Shown here: positions 1 through 7,419 of the stretch, one piece after another
How the letters are laid out: each line of letters begins with the position of its first letter
Position numbering within the stretch: position 1 is the stretch's first letter
Assembly: GCA_945613785.1 (NCBI GenBank)
Contig: CALZAJ010000016.1
Coordinates: forward strand, 1 to 15,005
Length of the DNA: 15,005 nucleotides
Reading direction: 5' to 3'
DNA from: an uncultured Verrucomicrobiota bacterium
Lineage (GTDB): Bacteria; Verrucomicrobiota; Kiritimatiellia; RFP12; UBA1067
Translations under genes and position numbers: made by a program
The notes under the pieces: model-generated
Databases searched by the model: none
What the model was told of the DNA's origin: nothing
Seen by the model: the letters and a program-made list of their open reading frames with translations, nothing else

Positions 1-133
1 CCGCCAGCTCGAGGTCCACCTCGTCCTTGAGACCCCGCGCCTCCAGGAACTCCTAGCAGAGCGCCAGGTTCCGCTCGTGTCCTCGGGCGAAACAGGAACT
101 TCCCATGCAAATCGTGATCTTGGGCTTAGACAT
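1..133 (-). pseudogene. Thioredoxin-like [2Fe-2S] protein (NuoE/HydC-like), 5' end only, interrupted by in-frame TAG
   Basis: From the ATG at 131-133 the frame reads MSKPKITICMGSSCFARG, which matches the start of the small thioredoxin-like [2Fe-2S] proteins related to NuoE and to subunit E of NAD(P)H-dependent oxidoreductases and hydrogenases. The CMGSSC pair (residues 9 and 14) would be the first two cluster ligands. Codon 27 is TAG (53-55). The frame then continues with family-like sequence (EFLEARGLKDEVDLELA) to the window edge, so the stop sits inside a conserved helix rather than at a natural end. A single base change from GAG or CAG would explain it. The second cysteine pair lies outside the window. 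The spacing ahead of the ATG holds only a weak ribosome site. It could be a pseudogene, a base error, or a readthrough codon; the family assignment is more secure than the status. Confidence 0.6.
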
Positions 134-139
134 GATATG

Positions 140-168
140 ATTATCTCAAATACCCGCAGCGGGCGCAA
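140..168 (-). promoter_or_regulatory. Possible promoter of the [2Fe-2S] gene
   Basis: On the minus strand a TTGCGC (163-168) lies 17 nt from GATAAT (140-145), which is only 6 nt from the ATG at 133. If used, transcription would start at or next to the start codon, giving a leaderless message. The spacer includes a short dyad, CCCGC-A-GCGGG (153-163). The boxes are poor matches, so this is tentative. Confidence 0.25.
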
Positions 169-205
169 GACAAGGGTGAAAGTTGCTTCTGACTAACATG
201 GAAAG

Positions 206-239
206 CTCGAGCCCCGACAATCGCTTGCCGGGGCTCGAG
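206..239 (-). terminator. Strong hairpin after adhE
   Basis: The arms CTCGAGCCCCG (206-216) and CGGGGCTCGAG (229-239) pair perfectly over 11 bp. On the minus-strand RNA the stem extends through a G-U pair and CAA/TTG to about 15 bp closed by a GCGA tetraloop of the GNRA type. It starts about 21 nt past the adhE stop. The following tract (CTTTCC) is only weakly U-rich, so it may be an inefficient terminator, a 3'-end stabiliser, or both. Confidence 0.7.
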
Positions 240-260
240 GATCTGCCTTCATCCGCGGAA

Positions 261-2954
261 TCAGACGGCGACGTCCTTGCCGTAGTAGGCGTTGAGGTAC
301 ATCTGCTTGATCTCGCTCATCAGCGGATAGCGCGGGTTCGCGCCGGTGCACTGATCGTCGAAGGCCTGCTCGACCATCGCGTCGAGGCGCTCGAGGAAGT
401 CCTTCTCATCCGGGACATAGTCCTTGATCGTAGGTTTGATGCCGACGGTCTTCTGGAGGTCCTTGATGGCCTTGATGAGGTTCTCGAGCTTCTCCGTGTC
501 GGTCTTGCCGCCGAGCTCCAGCGCATCCGCGATCTCCGCATAGCGGGCGAGGGTGTGCGGGTGGTCGTACTGCGAGAACGTACCCATCTTCGGCGGCTTC
601 TCGCTCGCGTTGAAGCGGAGGACCTGAACCATCATGAGGGCGTTCGCGATGCCGTGCGGGATGTGGTGGAAGGCGCCGAGCTTGTGGGCCATCGAGTGCA
701 TCACGCCGAGGAACGCATTCGCGAACGCCATGCCGGCCATCGTCGCCGAGTTGGCCATGCGCTCACGGGCGTAGACGTCGGCCTTCTTCTCGCACGCCGC
801 CTTGTAGCAGAGCGGGAGGTACTTGAAGGTCGTCTTGAGGGACTGGAGCGCGAGACCGTCGGTGAACTCCGTCGCCATGATCGAGGCATAGGCCTCGAGG
901 GCGTGGGAGACCGCGTCAATGCCCGATGCGCTGGTGAGTCCCGGAGGCGCCATCATCTGCATGTCGGCGTCGACAATCGCCATGTTCGGCATCAGCTCGT
1001 AGTCGGCGAGCGGATACTTCGTGCCCGTGTCCTGGTCGGTGATGACCGCGAACGGCGTCACCTCGGAGCCCGTACCCGCGGAGGTCGGGATGGCGATGAA
1101 CTTCGCCTTCTCGCCCATCTTCGGGAACGTGTAGGCGCGCTTGCGGATGTCCATGAAGCGCATGGCCATGTCGAGGAAGTCGCACTCGGGGTGCTCGTAG
1201 AGAACCCACATGATCTTGCCGGCGTCCATCGCCGAACCGCCGCCGACCGCGACGATGCAGTCCGGCTTGAACTCGGCCATGAGACGCGCGCCGTCGTGGG
1301 CGCAGGCGATCGTCGGATCCGGCGCGACGTTCGAGAACGTCGCCACCGCGCAGCCCTGCTCCTCGAGCGACTTCTCGATCGGCTTCGTGTAGCCGTTCGC
1401 ATAGAGGAAGTAGTCGGTCACGATGAACACGCGCTTGCGGTTCCAGACCTCGCTCACTTCCTTGAGGGCGACCGGGAGGCAGCCCTTCTTGAGATAGACC
1501 TTTTCAGGCGCACGGAACCACAGCATGTTTTCTCTCCTCACGGCGACAGTCTTGACATTGATGAGGTGCATCGCACCGACGTTCTGCGAGACGGAGTTTC
1601 CGCCCCAGCTACCGCAGCCCAGCGTCAACGACGGCGTGAGCTTGAAGTTGTAGATGTCGCCGATGCCGCCCTGCGACGACGGGGTGTTGACGAGGATGCG
1701 GCAGGTCTTCATGCGGGCCTGGAACTCCGCGAGCTTGTCCTCGTTGTCACGCTTGGCAAGGTAGATGGACGACGTGTGGCCGTAGCCGCCGTCGGCGACG
1801 AGCTTCTCCGCCTTGTTGACAGCGTCCGCGAAATCCTTGGAGCGGTACATCGCGAGGACCGGCGAGAGCTTTTCGTGCGCGAACGGCTCGGAGACCTCGA
1901 CCGACTTCACTTCGCCGATGAGGATCTTCGCGTCCGCCGGGACCGTGAGGCCCGCGAGCTTGGCGATCGTCGCGGCCTTCTGGCCGACGATCTTCGGGTT
2001 GACCGTGCCCGCTTCCGTGAGGATGATCTTGCGGACGGCGTCGAGCTCCGTGCCCTTGAGGAAGTAGCAGCCGCGATACGCGAACTCCTTCTTCACGGCG
2101 TCGTAGATCTTGTCGTCGACGATCACGCTCTGCTCGGAGGCGCAGATCATGCCGTTGTCGAACGTCTTGGAGTGGATGACCGAGCTCACCGCGAGCTTGA
2201 TGTCGCAGGAGCTGTCCATGATGACCGGCGTGTTGCCCGGACCGACGCCGAGGGCCGGCTTGCCGGAGCTGTAGGCCGCCTTGACCATCGCGGGGCCGCC
2301 CGTCGCGAGAATGCAGTCCGCCTCCTTCATGAGCATCTGGGTCGAGGCGATCGAGGGCTCCTTGATGCAAGCGATGATGTCCTCGGGCGCACCGGCCTTG
2401 ACCGCGGCCTCGTAGACGACCATCGCAGCGTCATACGTGCACTTCTTGGCGCGCGGGTGCGGGCTGATGATGATGCCGTTACGGGTCTTGAGGCAGATGA
2501 GCGCCTTGAAGATCGCAGTGGAGGTCGGGTTCGTCGTGGGGATGACCGCACCGACGAGACCGACGGGCTCGGCGATCTTGCGCGTACCGAAGGCGGTGTC
2601 CTCTTCGATGACGCCGCAGGTCTTCATGTTCTTGTACGTGTTGAAGATATACTCGGCCGCGTAGTGGTTCTTGATGACCTTGTCCTCGACGATGCCCATG
2701 CCCGTCTCCTGGACCGCGTCCTTCGCGAGCGGGATGCGCATGTTGTTCGCCGCCAGAGCCGCCGCACGGAAGATCTTGTCGACCTGCTCCTGCGTGTAGG
2801 TAGAGAACTTCTTCTGCGCCGCGCGCACCTTGGCGATAAGTTCGGCGAACTCCTTCGCCTCCTTTTCAGCTGCAGCCGCCTTGGCCGCATCATCCACAAC
2901 CGGAGCCGCCGCCTTCTTCGCGACATCAGCCTTCTTCTGGGTCGTCTTAGCCAT
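261..2954 (-). CDS. adhE: Bifunctional acetaldehyde-CoA/alcohol dehydrogenase
   Basis: This 897-residue protein reduces acetyl-CoA to acetaldehyde and then to ethanol with two NADH, in the cytoplasm; family members form spirosome filaments. The N-terminal aldehyde dehydrogenase half (about residues 40-450) has the catalytic cysteine C271 in GMICASEQS. The C-terminal iron-dependent alcohol dehydrogenase half (about 480-890) has the nucleotide-binding GGGSAMDAGK (571-580) and likely iron ligands D680, H684 (GIDAVSHALEAY), H753 (HSMAHK) and H767 (HIPHG). Both active sites look intact. Compared with E. coli AdhE (891 residues) it carries about 30 extra N-terminal residues rich in Lys and Ala. The ATG at 2952-2954 is preceded by AAAGAGAG, a weak ribosome site 6 nt away. 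Codon use is strongly biased to G/C-ending codons, suggesting high expression. It has its own promoter upstream and a hairpin downstream, so it is probably monocistronic or partly coupled to the [2Fe-2S] gene. Confidence 0.97.
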   Translation of the reverse strand: MAKTTQKKADVAKKAAAPVVDDAAKAAAAEKEAKEFAELIAKVRAAQKKFSTYTQEQVDKIFRAAALAANNMRIPLAKDAVQETGMGIVEDKVIKNHYAAEYIFNTYKNMKTCGVIEEDTAFGTRKIAEPVGLVGAVIPTTNPTSTAIFKALICLKTRNGIIISPHPRAKKCTYDAAMVVYEAAVKAGAPEDIIACIKEPSIASTQMLMKEADCILATGGPAMVKAAYSSGKPALGVGPGNTPVIMDSSCDIKLAVSSVIHSKTFDNGMICASEQSVIVDDKIYDAVKKEFAYRGCYFLKGTELDAVRKIILTEAGTVNPKIVGQKAATIAKLAGLTVPADAKILIGEVKSVEVSEPFAHEKLSPVLAMYRSKDFADAVNKAEKLVADGGYGHTSSIYLAKRDNEDKLAEFQARMKTCRILVNTPSSQGGIGDIYNFKLTPSLTLGCGSWGGNSVSQNVGAMHLINVKTVAVRRENMLWFRAPEKVYLKKGCLPVALKEVSEVWNRKRVFIVTDYFLYANGYTKPIEKSLEEQGCAVATFSNVAPDPTIACAHDGARLMAEFKPDCIVAVGGGSAMDAGKIMWVLYEHPECDFLDMAMRFMDIRKRAYTFPKMGEKAKFIAIPTSAGTGSEVTPFAVITDQDTGTKYPLADYELMPNMAIVDADMQMMAPPGLTSASGIDAVSHALEAYASIMATEFTDGLALQSLKTTFKYLPLCYKAACEKKADVYARERMANSATMAGMAFANAFLGVMHSMAHKLGAFHHIPHGIANALMMVQVLRFNASEKPPKMGTFSQYDHPHTLARYAEIADALELGGKTDTEKLENLIKAIKDLQKTVGIKPTIKDYVPDEKDFLERLDAMVEQAFDDQCTGANPRYPLMSEIKQMYLNAYYGKDVAV

Positions 2955-2985
2955 GATTTTCTCTCTTTCGGATGGTCTAGATCCT

Positions 2986-3002
2986 AGCCGAACCTCTCGG
3001 CT
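2986..3002 (-). promoter_or_regulatory. Small hairpin in the adhE 5' untranslated region
   Basis: On the minus strand AGCCGA-GAGGT-TCGGCT forms a perfect 6-bp stem with a 5-nt loop. It would begin about 10 nt into the message predicted from the adhE promoter and ends about 30 nt before the start codon. It may stabilise the 5' end; no known riboswitch is recognised. Confidence 0.45.
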
Positions 3003-3018
3003 GGGATAACTGGCGTGT

Positions 3019-3084
3019 AGTATATGATATTTTTATATCGTATGTCAACTACCGATATTGCTTTATCTATATTTTTTTACCGAT
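3019..3084 (-). promoter_or_regulatory. Sigma-70-type promoter of adhE with UP-like tract and dyad in the spacer
   Basis: Minus strand: consensus -35 TTGACA (3043-3048), an 18-nt spacer, and -10 TATACT (3019-3024), giving a predicted start near 3012 and an untranslated leader of about 58 nt. The spacer contains a perfect dyad GATAT-AAAA-ATATC (3026-3039). Upstream lies an A/T-rich stretch (about 3057-3078) like an UP element, bracketed by two direct copies of ATCGGTA (3050-3056 and 3078-3084). The dyad is well placed for a repressor and the ATCGGTA copies for an activator, but neither regulator is identified. Confidence 0.8.
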
Positions 3085-3094
3085 GGTCGTTTTA

Positions 3095-3134
3095 GCAACA
3101 AAAGAAGCGGACGGACCCGGCTGGGTCCGTCCGC
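3095..3134 (-). terminator. Rho-independent terminator of the VIT-domain gene
   Basis: The perfect inverted repeat GCGGACGGACCC / GGGTCCGTCCGC (3107-3118 and 3123-3134) has a 4-nt loop. On the minus-strand RNA it is followed by TTCTTTTGTTGC. It begins 20 nt after the stop codon of the upstream gene and lies just upstream of the adhE promoter, separating the two transcription units. Confidence 0.88.
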
Positions 3135-3153
3135 ATTCGGCAACTCGGTCGAA

Positions 3154-5625
3154 TCACTCGGACATCGTCACTTCGCCCACGAGCTGCTTGTCCTTCGGCT
3201 TGTCGAGACGGAGGGTCAGGAGCTGCATCTTCTCCTGCGCCGTAGCCCAATCGGTATAGACGGCCGCCTGGACGGTCGTCGCTCCTGTCAGAGAGGTCTG
3301 ATGGGAAGCGTAATAGTTCGTCAGGACCTTGTACGTACCCTTCTCGAGATCTTTCTTGAGGTATTCCTCGGGGCCATAACCCGTCGTCACGTCCTCCGAG
3401 CAGAAGCCGCCTTCACGCGTCCGACGATGTCCGTAGAAGCACTCCTCGCCGTTCGGCTCGAGAACGTGCAGATCGATGTCCGTCTCGTCCGCATCCCAGG
3501 TCATCACGATCCTGAGCTTGACCGGCAGGTCGCGACGATAGGCCGCATCGAGCTCGGGAGCCGTGAAGGCGCCGACCTTGTCCTTGTTCGCCGCATACCA
3601 GCCGAGGAGTCCGTTCAGATCCTCAAGCGCGAACACGCTCACCTGGAAGTCGTTCGTTCGACGCGCCGCACGACGCCTGTGATCCGTGAACGCCGCTTCC
3701 TTCAGGAGCGCCGCCGCTTCGGAGAGATCGCACGCGGCACCCGACTTGTTACCCGCCGCAGCCTTCGCCTTGGCGCGCTCCGTGAGCACCGTCGCGAGAT
3801 CGCGGAAGCTCTGGCCCTCCTCGCCGCGCATCTCCTTCACGTGACGGAAGGTCTTGACCGTAAGGTCACGGACGGACGCGTCGTTCATCTTCTCCGCGGC
3901 TTCGCGCAGACGCCAACCCATCGTGCGCCACAGCGGCGCGTTCTCAAGCTTGAACTCGATCAGATTGGAGATGATGCGCAGACCCTTCGCGGCCTCGCCC
4001 TGATTGAAGAACCAGCCCGCGACATCAAGATAGAACGCCGGCGACTCACGGTACGCCTTGCGCTGGACGAGATACTCGGCATAGGGATCCTTCGCCGCCT
4101 TGATCGCCGCAAGGTACGGCGTCTGGGGATCCCAGGCCTTGAGCGTCACGGACGGCGCCGTGCCCGAACCGGCCGCACCGGCCGCCTTCGGCTCGGCGGG
4201 AGCAGCGCAACACTGCACGGGCTCACACATCACATCGCCCGCCTCCACTTGCTCCTCCTCGACGACCATATTGTCCGCGGCCCCTGCGTCCAACGCCATC
4301 GGTACGGCCGCGGAACGGGCACGCGATTCGCTGCGACTCAGGCCAACGGCACCCATCACGCGGCGGTCGAAGAGCCCACTCTTCGGCGTCTCGATCTTCG
4401 GCTTCGGATTGTTCCACCACTTCACACGCTCTTCCCAGTACCTGAGCAGCTCCGCCTCGTGATCGGCCTGCGCCTTTTTCGCCGCAATCGGATCATCCTC
4501 CGCCGCGCGCAGCTTCACCCATTCCTCGTGAATCGCCAGATTCGCCGCCGGCTCGATCTTGTTGTCGAGATACTGCTCAAGGGTCTCCAGGACGATGAGC
4601 GACATGCCCGGACCCGCCACGTTGTACTTGCGGCAGCTCGCGAGATCCTTCGCATTGCGCGCCGTCCACACGGTCGCCAGCATCGTCCCTTCCGCCACCG
4701 GCTCCTTCAACGCCGCCGCCTCGGCCGGCGCAAGCTTCTCGACCGACACCGCGTGTTCCGTCGAATCCAGCTCGTCGGTGAAGACGAGACGCTTCTCGCC
4801 GACACAGGTCGCCAGCGCCGCGTCCAGCTCGGTCGAACCATCATAGACGACCGCATCAATCGCCGCCAGGAGCGCGGCCTTCTCGGTGAAGAAACGCGGC
4901 GCATCTGGCACGTTCGAATAGGTGATCAACTTCCAAGCGCCCTGCTCGGGGAGCTGCGCCGCGAGACGCGCCCGGTCCGCCGCGACCTTGCCCTCACGGG
5001 AGAGTGAGACATCCCACAGGATGACACCTTCGGGGAACGTTTGAGTGGTGGGTTGTTGAAGTGTTTGATTGGCAGCGGCACGATAGACGGTGTCGCCGTC
5101 GCGCTCGTAGACGACGGACGGCGGAAGCGTCGCCTTGGGAGCGATGAATTCCACTTCCGCCTTGCGCGGCGTCTTCGGATTGAGCGGGAAGATGCGCGTC
5201 TTCCAGAGGTTGCCCTTCACCTGCTCGACCAGCCCCGGATCGACGCCCTTACGCGTCTCATTCTCGAAGGCGACCCGCGCCTTCTCCTTCTCGCAGACGA
5301 CTCCTGGCACCATCTCGCCGTTCACCTCCAGACGATAGCCGCACACGACCGCATCGACTGGAATCGGAAACTCGAAATCACCCTGCATCACGCGCGCGTT
5401 CGGATTCGTAAAGACGAAAGAAGCACACACGCGAACGAAAAGCGCGTTCTCCGCGACAGTTCTCTCGGTTTTCTCGACCTTGACGGACTCTTCGTTCTTA
5501 CGAAGGTCGGAGACACGGATAACCGGCATCGGGGCCGGGACGATGTTTTCTGGCGGTTCTGCGACTTTTGCCATGGCGACAGTTGCAATGAGGGTTGAAA
5601 GGATAGTTGTCATCTTGTTCTTCAT
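3154..5625 (-). CDS. Secreted VIT / von Willebrand A / DUF2135 domain protein
   Basis: The start chosen is the ATG at 5623-5625, preceded by a perfect AGGAGG 9 nt away; the frame is open 57 codons further up but overlaps pyrD and lacks a ribosome site. The 823-residue product starts with a signal peptide (MKNK, then a hydrophobic stretch to about residue 20). A VIT-like domain (about 45-165) is followed by a short vWA-like domain with all three MIDAS elements: DVSLS (205-209), T265 in DGSTEL, and D284 in VFTDE. A charged helix-rich stretch (365-410), a low-complexity Ala/Pro/Glu linker (about 430-495) and a TPR-like helical region (about 505-690) come next. The C-terminal domain (about 700-820) reads VMTWDADETDIDLHVLEPNGEE and GYGPEEY, diagnostic of DUF2135 (YfaP-like). 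The architecture recalls inter-alpha-trypsin inhibitor heavy chains. It is presumably an exported adhesion or envelope protein; its partner and exact role are unknown. It stands alone between two terminator-like hairpins. Confidence 0.88.
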   Translation of the reverse strand: MKNKMTTILSTLIATVAMAKVAEPPENIVPAPMPVIRVSDLRKNEESVKVEKTERTVAENALFVRVCASFVFTNPNARVMQGDFEFPIPVDAVVCGYRLEVNGEMVPGVVCEKEKARVAFENETRKGVDPGLVEQVKGNLWKTRIFPLNPKTPRKAEVEFIAPKATLPPSVVYERDGDTVYRAAANQTLQQPTTQTFPEGVILWDVSLSREGKVAADRARLAAQLPEQGAWKLITYSNVPDAPRFFTEKAALLAAIDAVVYDGSTELDAALATCVGEKRLVFTDELDSTEHAVSVEKLAPAEAAALKEPVAEGTMLATVWTARNAKDLASCRKYNVAGPGMSLIVLETLEQYLDNKIEPAANLAIHEEWVKLRAAEDDPIAAKKAQADHEAELLRYWEERVKWWNNPKPKIETPKSGLFDRRVMGAVGLSRSESRARSAAVPMALDAGAADNMVVEEEQVEAGDVMCEPVQCCAAPAEPKAAGAAGSGTAPSVTLKAWDPQTPYLAAIKAAKDPYAEYLVQRKAYRESPAFYLDVAGWFFNQGEAAKGLRIISNLIEFKLENAPLWRTMGWRLREAAEKMNDASVRDLTVKTFRHVKEMRGEEGQSFRDLATVLTERAKAKAAAGNKSGAACDLSEAAALLKEAAFTDHRRRAARRTNDFQVSVFALEDLNGLLGWYAANKDKVGAFTAPELDAAYRRDLPVKLRIVMTWDADETDIDLHVLEPNGEECFYGHRRTREGGFCSEDVTTGYGPEEYLKKDLEKGTYKVLTNYYASHQTSLTGATTVQAAVYTDWATAQEKMQLLTLRLDKPKDKQLVGEVTMSE

Positions 5626-5648
5626 AACGCACGACCTCCTCTTAATCT

Positions 5649-5680
5649 TATGGGCTCCCATGACAAAAAGGGAACCCATA
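5649..5680 (-). promoter_or_regulatory. Hairpin in the leader of the VIT-domain gene
   Basis: Arms TATGGGTTCCC and GGGAGCCCATA (minus strand; 5670-5680 and 5649-5659) pair over 11 bp with one G-U pair and a 10-nt loop containing TTTTTGTC. The structure ends about 11 nt before the AGGAGG ribosome site. No U-tract follows in the sense direction, so it is not a typical terminator. It could be an operator dyad or an RNA element. No clear promoter was found between pyrD and this gene. Confidence 0.5.
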
Positions 5681-5690
5681 TCTGATTTTT

Positions 5691-5720
5691 CCAGAAAAAT
5701 TTTCCCACCTCGGAGAAAAT
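5691..5720 (-). terminator. Probable terminator after pyrD
   Basis: On the minus strand ATTTTCTC (5713-5720) pairs with GGGAAAAT (5699-5706) across a 6-nt loop, including one G-U pair, and is followed directly by TTTTCTGG (5691-5698). It begins at the last base of the pyrD stop codon. The stem is A/U-rich and therefore weak, but position and U-tract suit an end of the galE-pyrD unit. Confidence 0.45.
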
Positions 5721-6628
5721 CAGGCGTCCAAGGCCCCTGTGAGGTCACGGACGGACGCGAAGCCCTTGCGCTCGCAGTACGCGACGAGTCCGTCATAGAC
5801 CTCGCTGACGATGCCGGGATTCGTGAACGTCGCCGTGCCGACCGCGACCGCCGTTGCGCCGGCGAGAAAGAACTCGATCGCGTCCTTCGCCTCGTAGATG
5901 CCGCCCATCGCGAGGATCGGGAGCTTCGTCGCGTTGTGCGCGTCGTAGACGAGCTTCACCGCCGCAGGATGGATGCCGCGTCCGGAGAGTCCGCCCGTCT
6001 TGTTCGCGATCACGGGCTTGCGCGTCTCGATGTCGATCACCATCGCCGGGATCGTGTTGATGAGCGAGAGCGCATCGGCACCGGCATCCTCGCAGGCCTT
6101 CACGTAGGGGACGATGGACGGCACGTTCGGGGCGAGCTTGACGATGAGCGGCAGGGTCGTCGCCTTTCGGACAGCCGAAACGACCTCGTTCAGCACCTTC
6201 GGATCCTGGCCGAAGGTGTGTCCGCCCGCCTTCACGTTCGGACACGAGACGTTCATCTCCAGGGCGTCGACGACACCCGTCAGCTTCGCCGCCACCTCGG
6301 CATACTCCTCGATCGAGCCGCCCCAGATGTTGGCGATCATCGGCACCTTCACGTTCTGCCGGTACCAGGGGACCGTGACATCGACGAAGTGCTCGACGCC
6401 CGTGCCCTGGAGGCCGATCGCGTTGACGAGTCCGCCATAGACCTCGGCGTGACGCGGCATGGGATTCCCGGGCCACGGAGAGACGCGGATCCCCTTCGCC
6501 GTCACCGCGCCGAGCTTCGAATAGTCGACCGCGCCGATGTATTCCGTACCATACCCGAACGTACCGCTCGCCGTCGTAATCGGCGTCGCCATCTCGAGTC
6601 CACCCAAATTGACCTTCGTATCAATCAT
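5720..6628 (-). CDS. pyrD: Dihydroorotate dehydrogenase B, catalytic subunit (class 1B)
   Basis: This 302-residue FMN protein oxidises dihydroorotate to orotate in UMP synthesis. The active-site base is C129 in NVSCPN, the hallmark of class 1 enzymes (class 2 has Ser). AKGI (44-47) and K164 in VKLAPN fit the FMN and substrate site, and IANKTGGLSGRGIHP (207-221) and MGGIYEAKDA (241-250) are the usual FMN phosphate-binding segments. Length matches the family. The ATG at 6626-6628 lies 4 nt after the pyrK stop, with a GGAG ribosome site inside the pyrK end, so translation is probably coupled. Being next to pyrK identifies it as the NAD-linked 1B type. Confidence 0.96.
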   Translation of the reverse strand: MIDTKVNLGGLEMATPITTASGTFGYGTEYIGAVDYSKLGAVTAKGIRVSPWPGNPMPRHAEVYGGLVNAIGLQGTGVEHFVDVTVPWYRQNVKVPMIANIWGGSIEEYAEVAAKLTGVVDALEMNVSCPNVKAGGHTFGQDPKVLNEVVSAVRKATTLPLIVKLAPNVPSIVPYVKACEDAGADALSLINTIPAMVIDIETRKPVIANKTGGLSGRGIHPAAVKLVYDAHNATKLPILAMGGIYEAKDAIEFFLAGATAVAVGTATFTNPGIVSEVYDGLVAYCERKGFASVRDLTGALDA

Positions 6629-6632
6629 GGCC

Positions 6633-7403
6633 TTACTCCCAAATCAGATCCTTAGCCGCGAAAATCGGACCTTCAATGCAACAACGCGAATTGCCGCGGA
6701 CGGTCTTCTGGATGCAGGCGTAGCACGCGCCGACACCGCAGACCATGTGGCGGTCGCAGGAGATCCAGCCCGGCGCGTCGTTCGCGAGGGCTCGGTCGGT
6801 GACGGCCTTGAGGAGTCCGTCCGGTCCGCACGTGAAGAGCTCGAACTTCTCGCCCTTCGCTTTCAGCTCGGCGATGGTCTCATCGAGCGGGAGCGTGACA
6901 AAGCCCTTCGCACCGACCGAACCGTCGTTCGTCGCGAGCTTCAGCTCCGTGTTCGGAATCAGCTGGAAGCGGTCGATCGCGAGGAGATCGTTCTGGGTGC
7001 GGCCGCCGGCGAAGAGAATCTTCTTGCCGGGAAGGCGCTTCGCAAGGAAGTGCAAGGGCGCCACGCCGAAACCGCCGCCGACGAGAAGCGCCGTGCCGGA
7101 GCATTCGGTCGGGAAGCCGTGCCCGAGCGGACCCAGGATGTTGATCTCGTCGCCTTCCTGAACCCCGTTGAGCGCGGCCGTACCGCGTCCCACCGTCTTG
7201 TAGAGAATGACGACCATCCCATCCGTCGCATCGAAGACGGAGAACGGACGCCTCAGCGCGCTCATCTCCAGCGCCGGCACCTTCACGTGCACGAACTGTC
7301 CTGGCACGAGTTCCGCCGCCATCTTCGGCGCCTCCACGATCAGATAGCGGTACCCGCTTCCGATCTCCTGATGCACCAGCACCTTGCACTTCTCATCCAA
7401 CAT
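6633..7403 (-). CDS. pyrK: Dihydroorotate dehydrogenase B, FAD/[2Fe-2S] electron-transfer subunit
   Basis: This 256-residue protein passes electrons from PyrD to NAD+. RRPFSV (51-56) is the FAD-binding motif, LLVGGGFGVAPL (106-117) the nucleotide-binding glycine loop, and TCGPDGLLKAV (191-201) the family C-terminal NAD motif. The [2Fe-2S] ligands are C222, C227, C230 and C241 or C242 in the segment DRHMVCGVGACYAC and RCC. The start at 7401-7403 is preceded by GGAGG 6 nt away. It begins 16 nt after the upstream UDG-like gene and 4 nt before pyrD, consistent with one operon and with stoichiometric assembly of the PyrD-PyrK complex. Confidence 0.96.
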   Translation of the reverse strand: MLDEKCKVLVHQEIGSGYRYLIVEAPKMAAELVPGQFVHVKVPALEMSALRRPFSVFDATDGMVVILYKTVGRGTAALNGVQEGDEINILGPLGHGFPTECSGTALLVGGGFGVAPLHFLAKRLPGKKILFAGGRTQNDLLAIDRFQLIPNTELKLATNDGSVGAKGFVTLPLDETIAELKAKGEKFELFTCGPDGLLKAVTDRALANDAPGWISCDRHMVCGVGACYACIQKTVRGNSRCCIEGPIFAAKDLIWE

Positions 7404-7419
7404 AGCCTTCCTCCAGACT

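Noticed and set aside
183..2987. 934-codon plus-strand open frame opposite adhE
   Set aside because: It mirrors adhE, which has both catalytic centres intact. The translation is Arg/Leu/Asp/Val-rich with no domain, and long antisense frames are expected where codons TTA, CTA and TCA are rare.
3026..3039. Rex operator in the adhE promoter
   Set aside because: The dyad core GATATAAAAATATC does not fit the Rex consensus of TTGTGA and TCACAA half-sites.
3058..5007. 649-codon plus-strand open frame opposite the VIT-domain gene
   Set aside because: Antisense shadow of a gene with a signal peptide, MIDAS residues and DUF2135 motifs; it also crosses the terminator hairpin.
5626..5796. Longer N-terminus (57 extra codons) for the VIT-domain protein
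   Set aside because: It would overlap pyrD and bury the signal peptide inside the protein, whereas the ATG at 5625 has a perfect AGGAGG.
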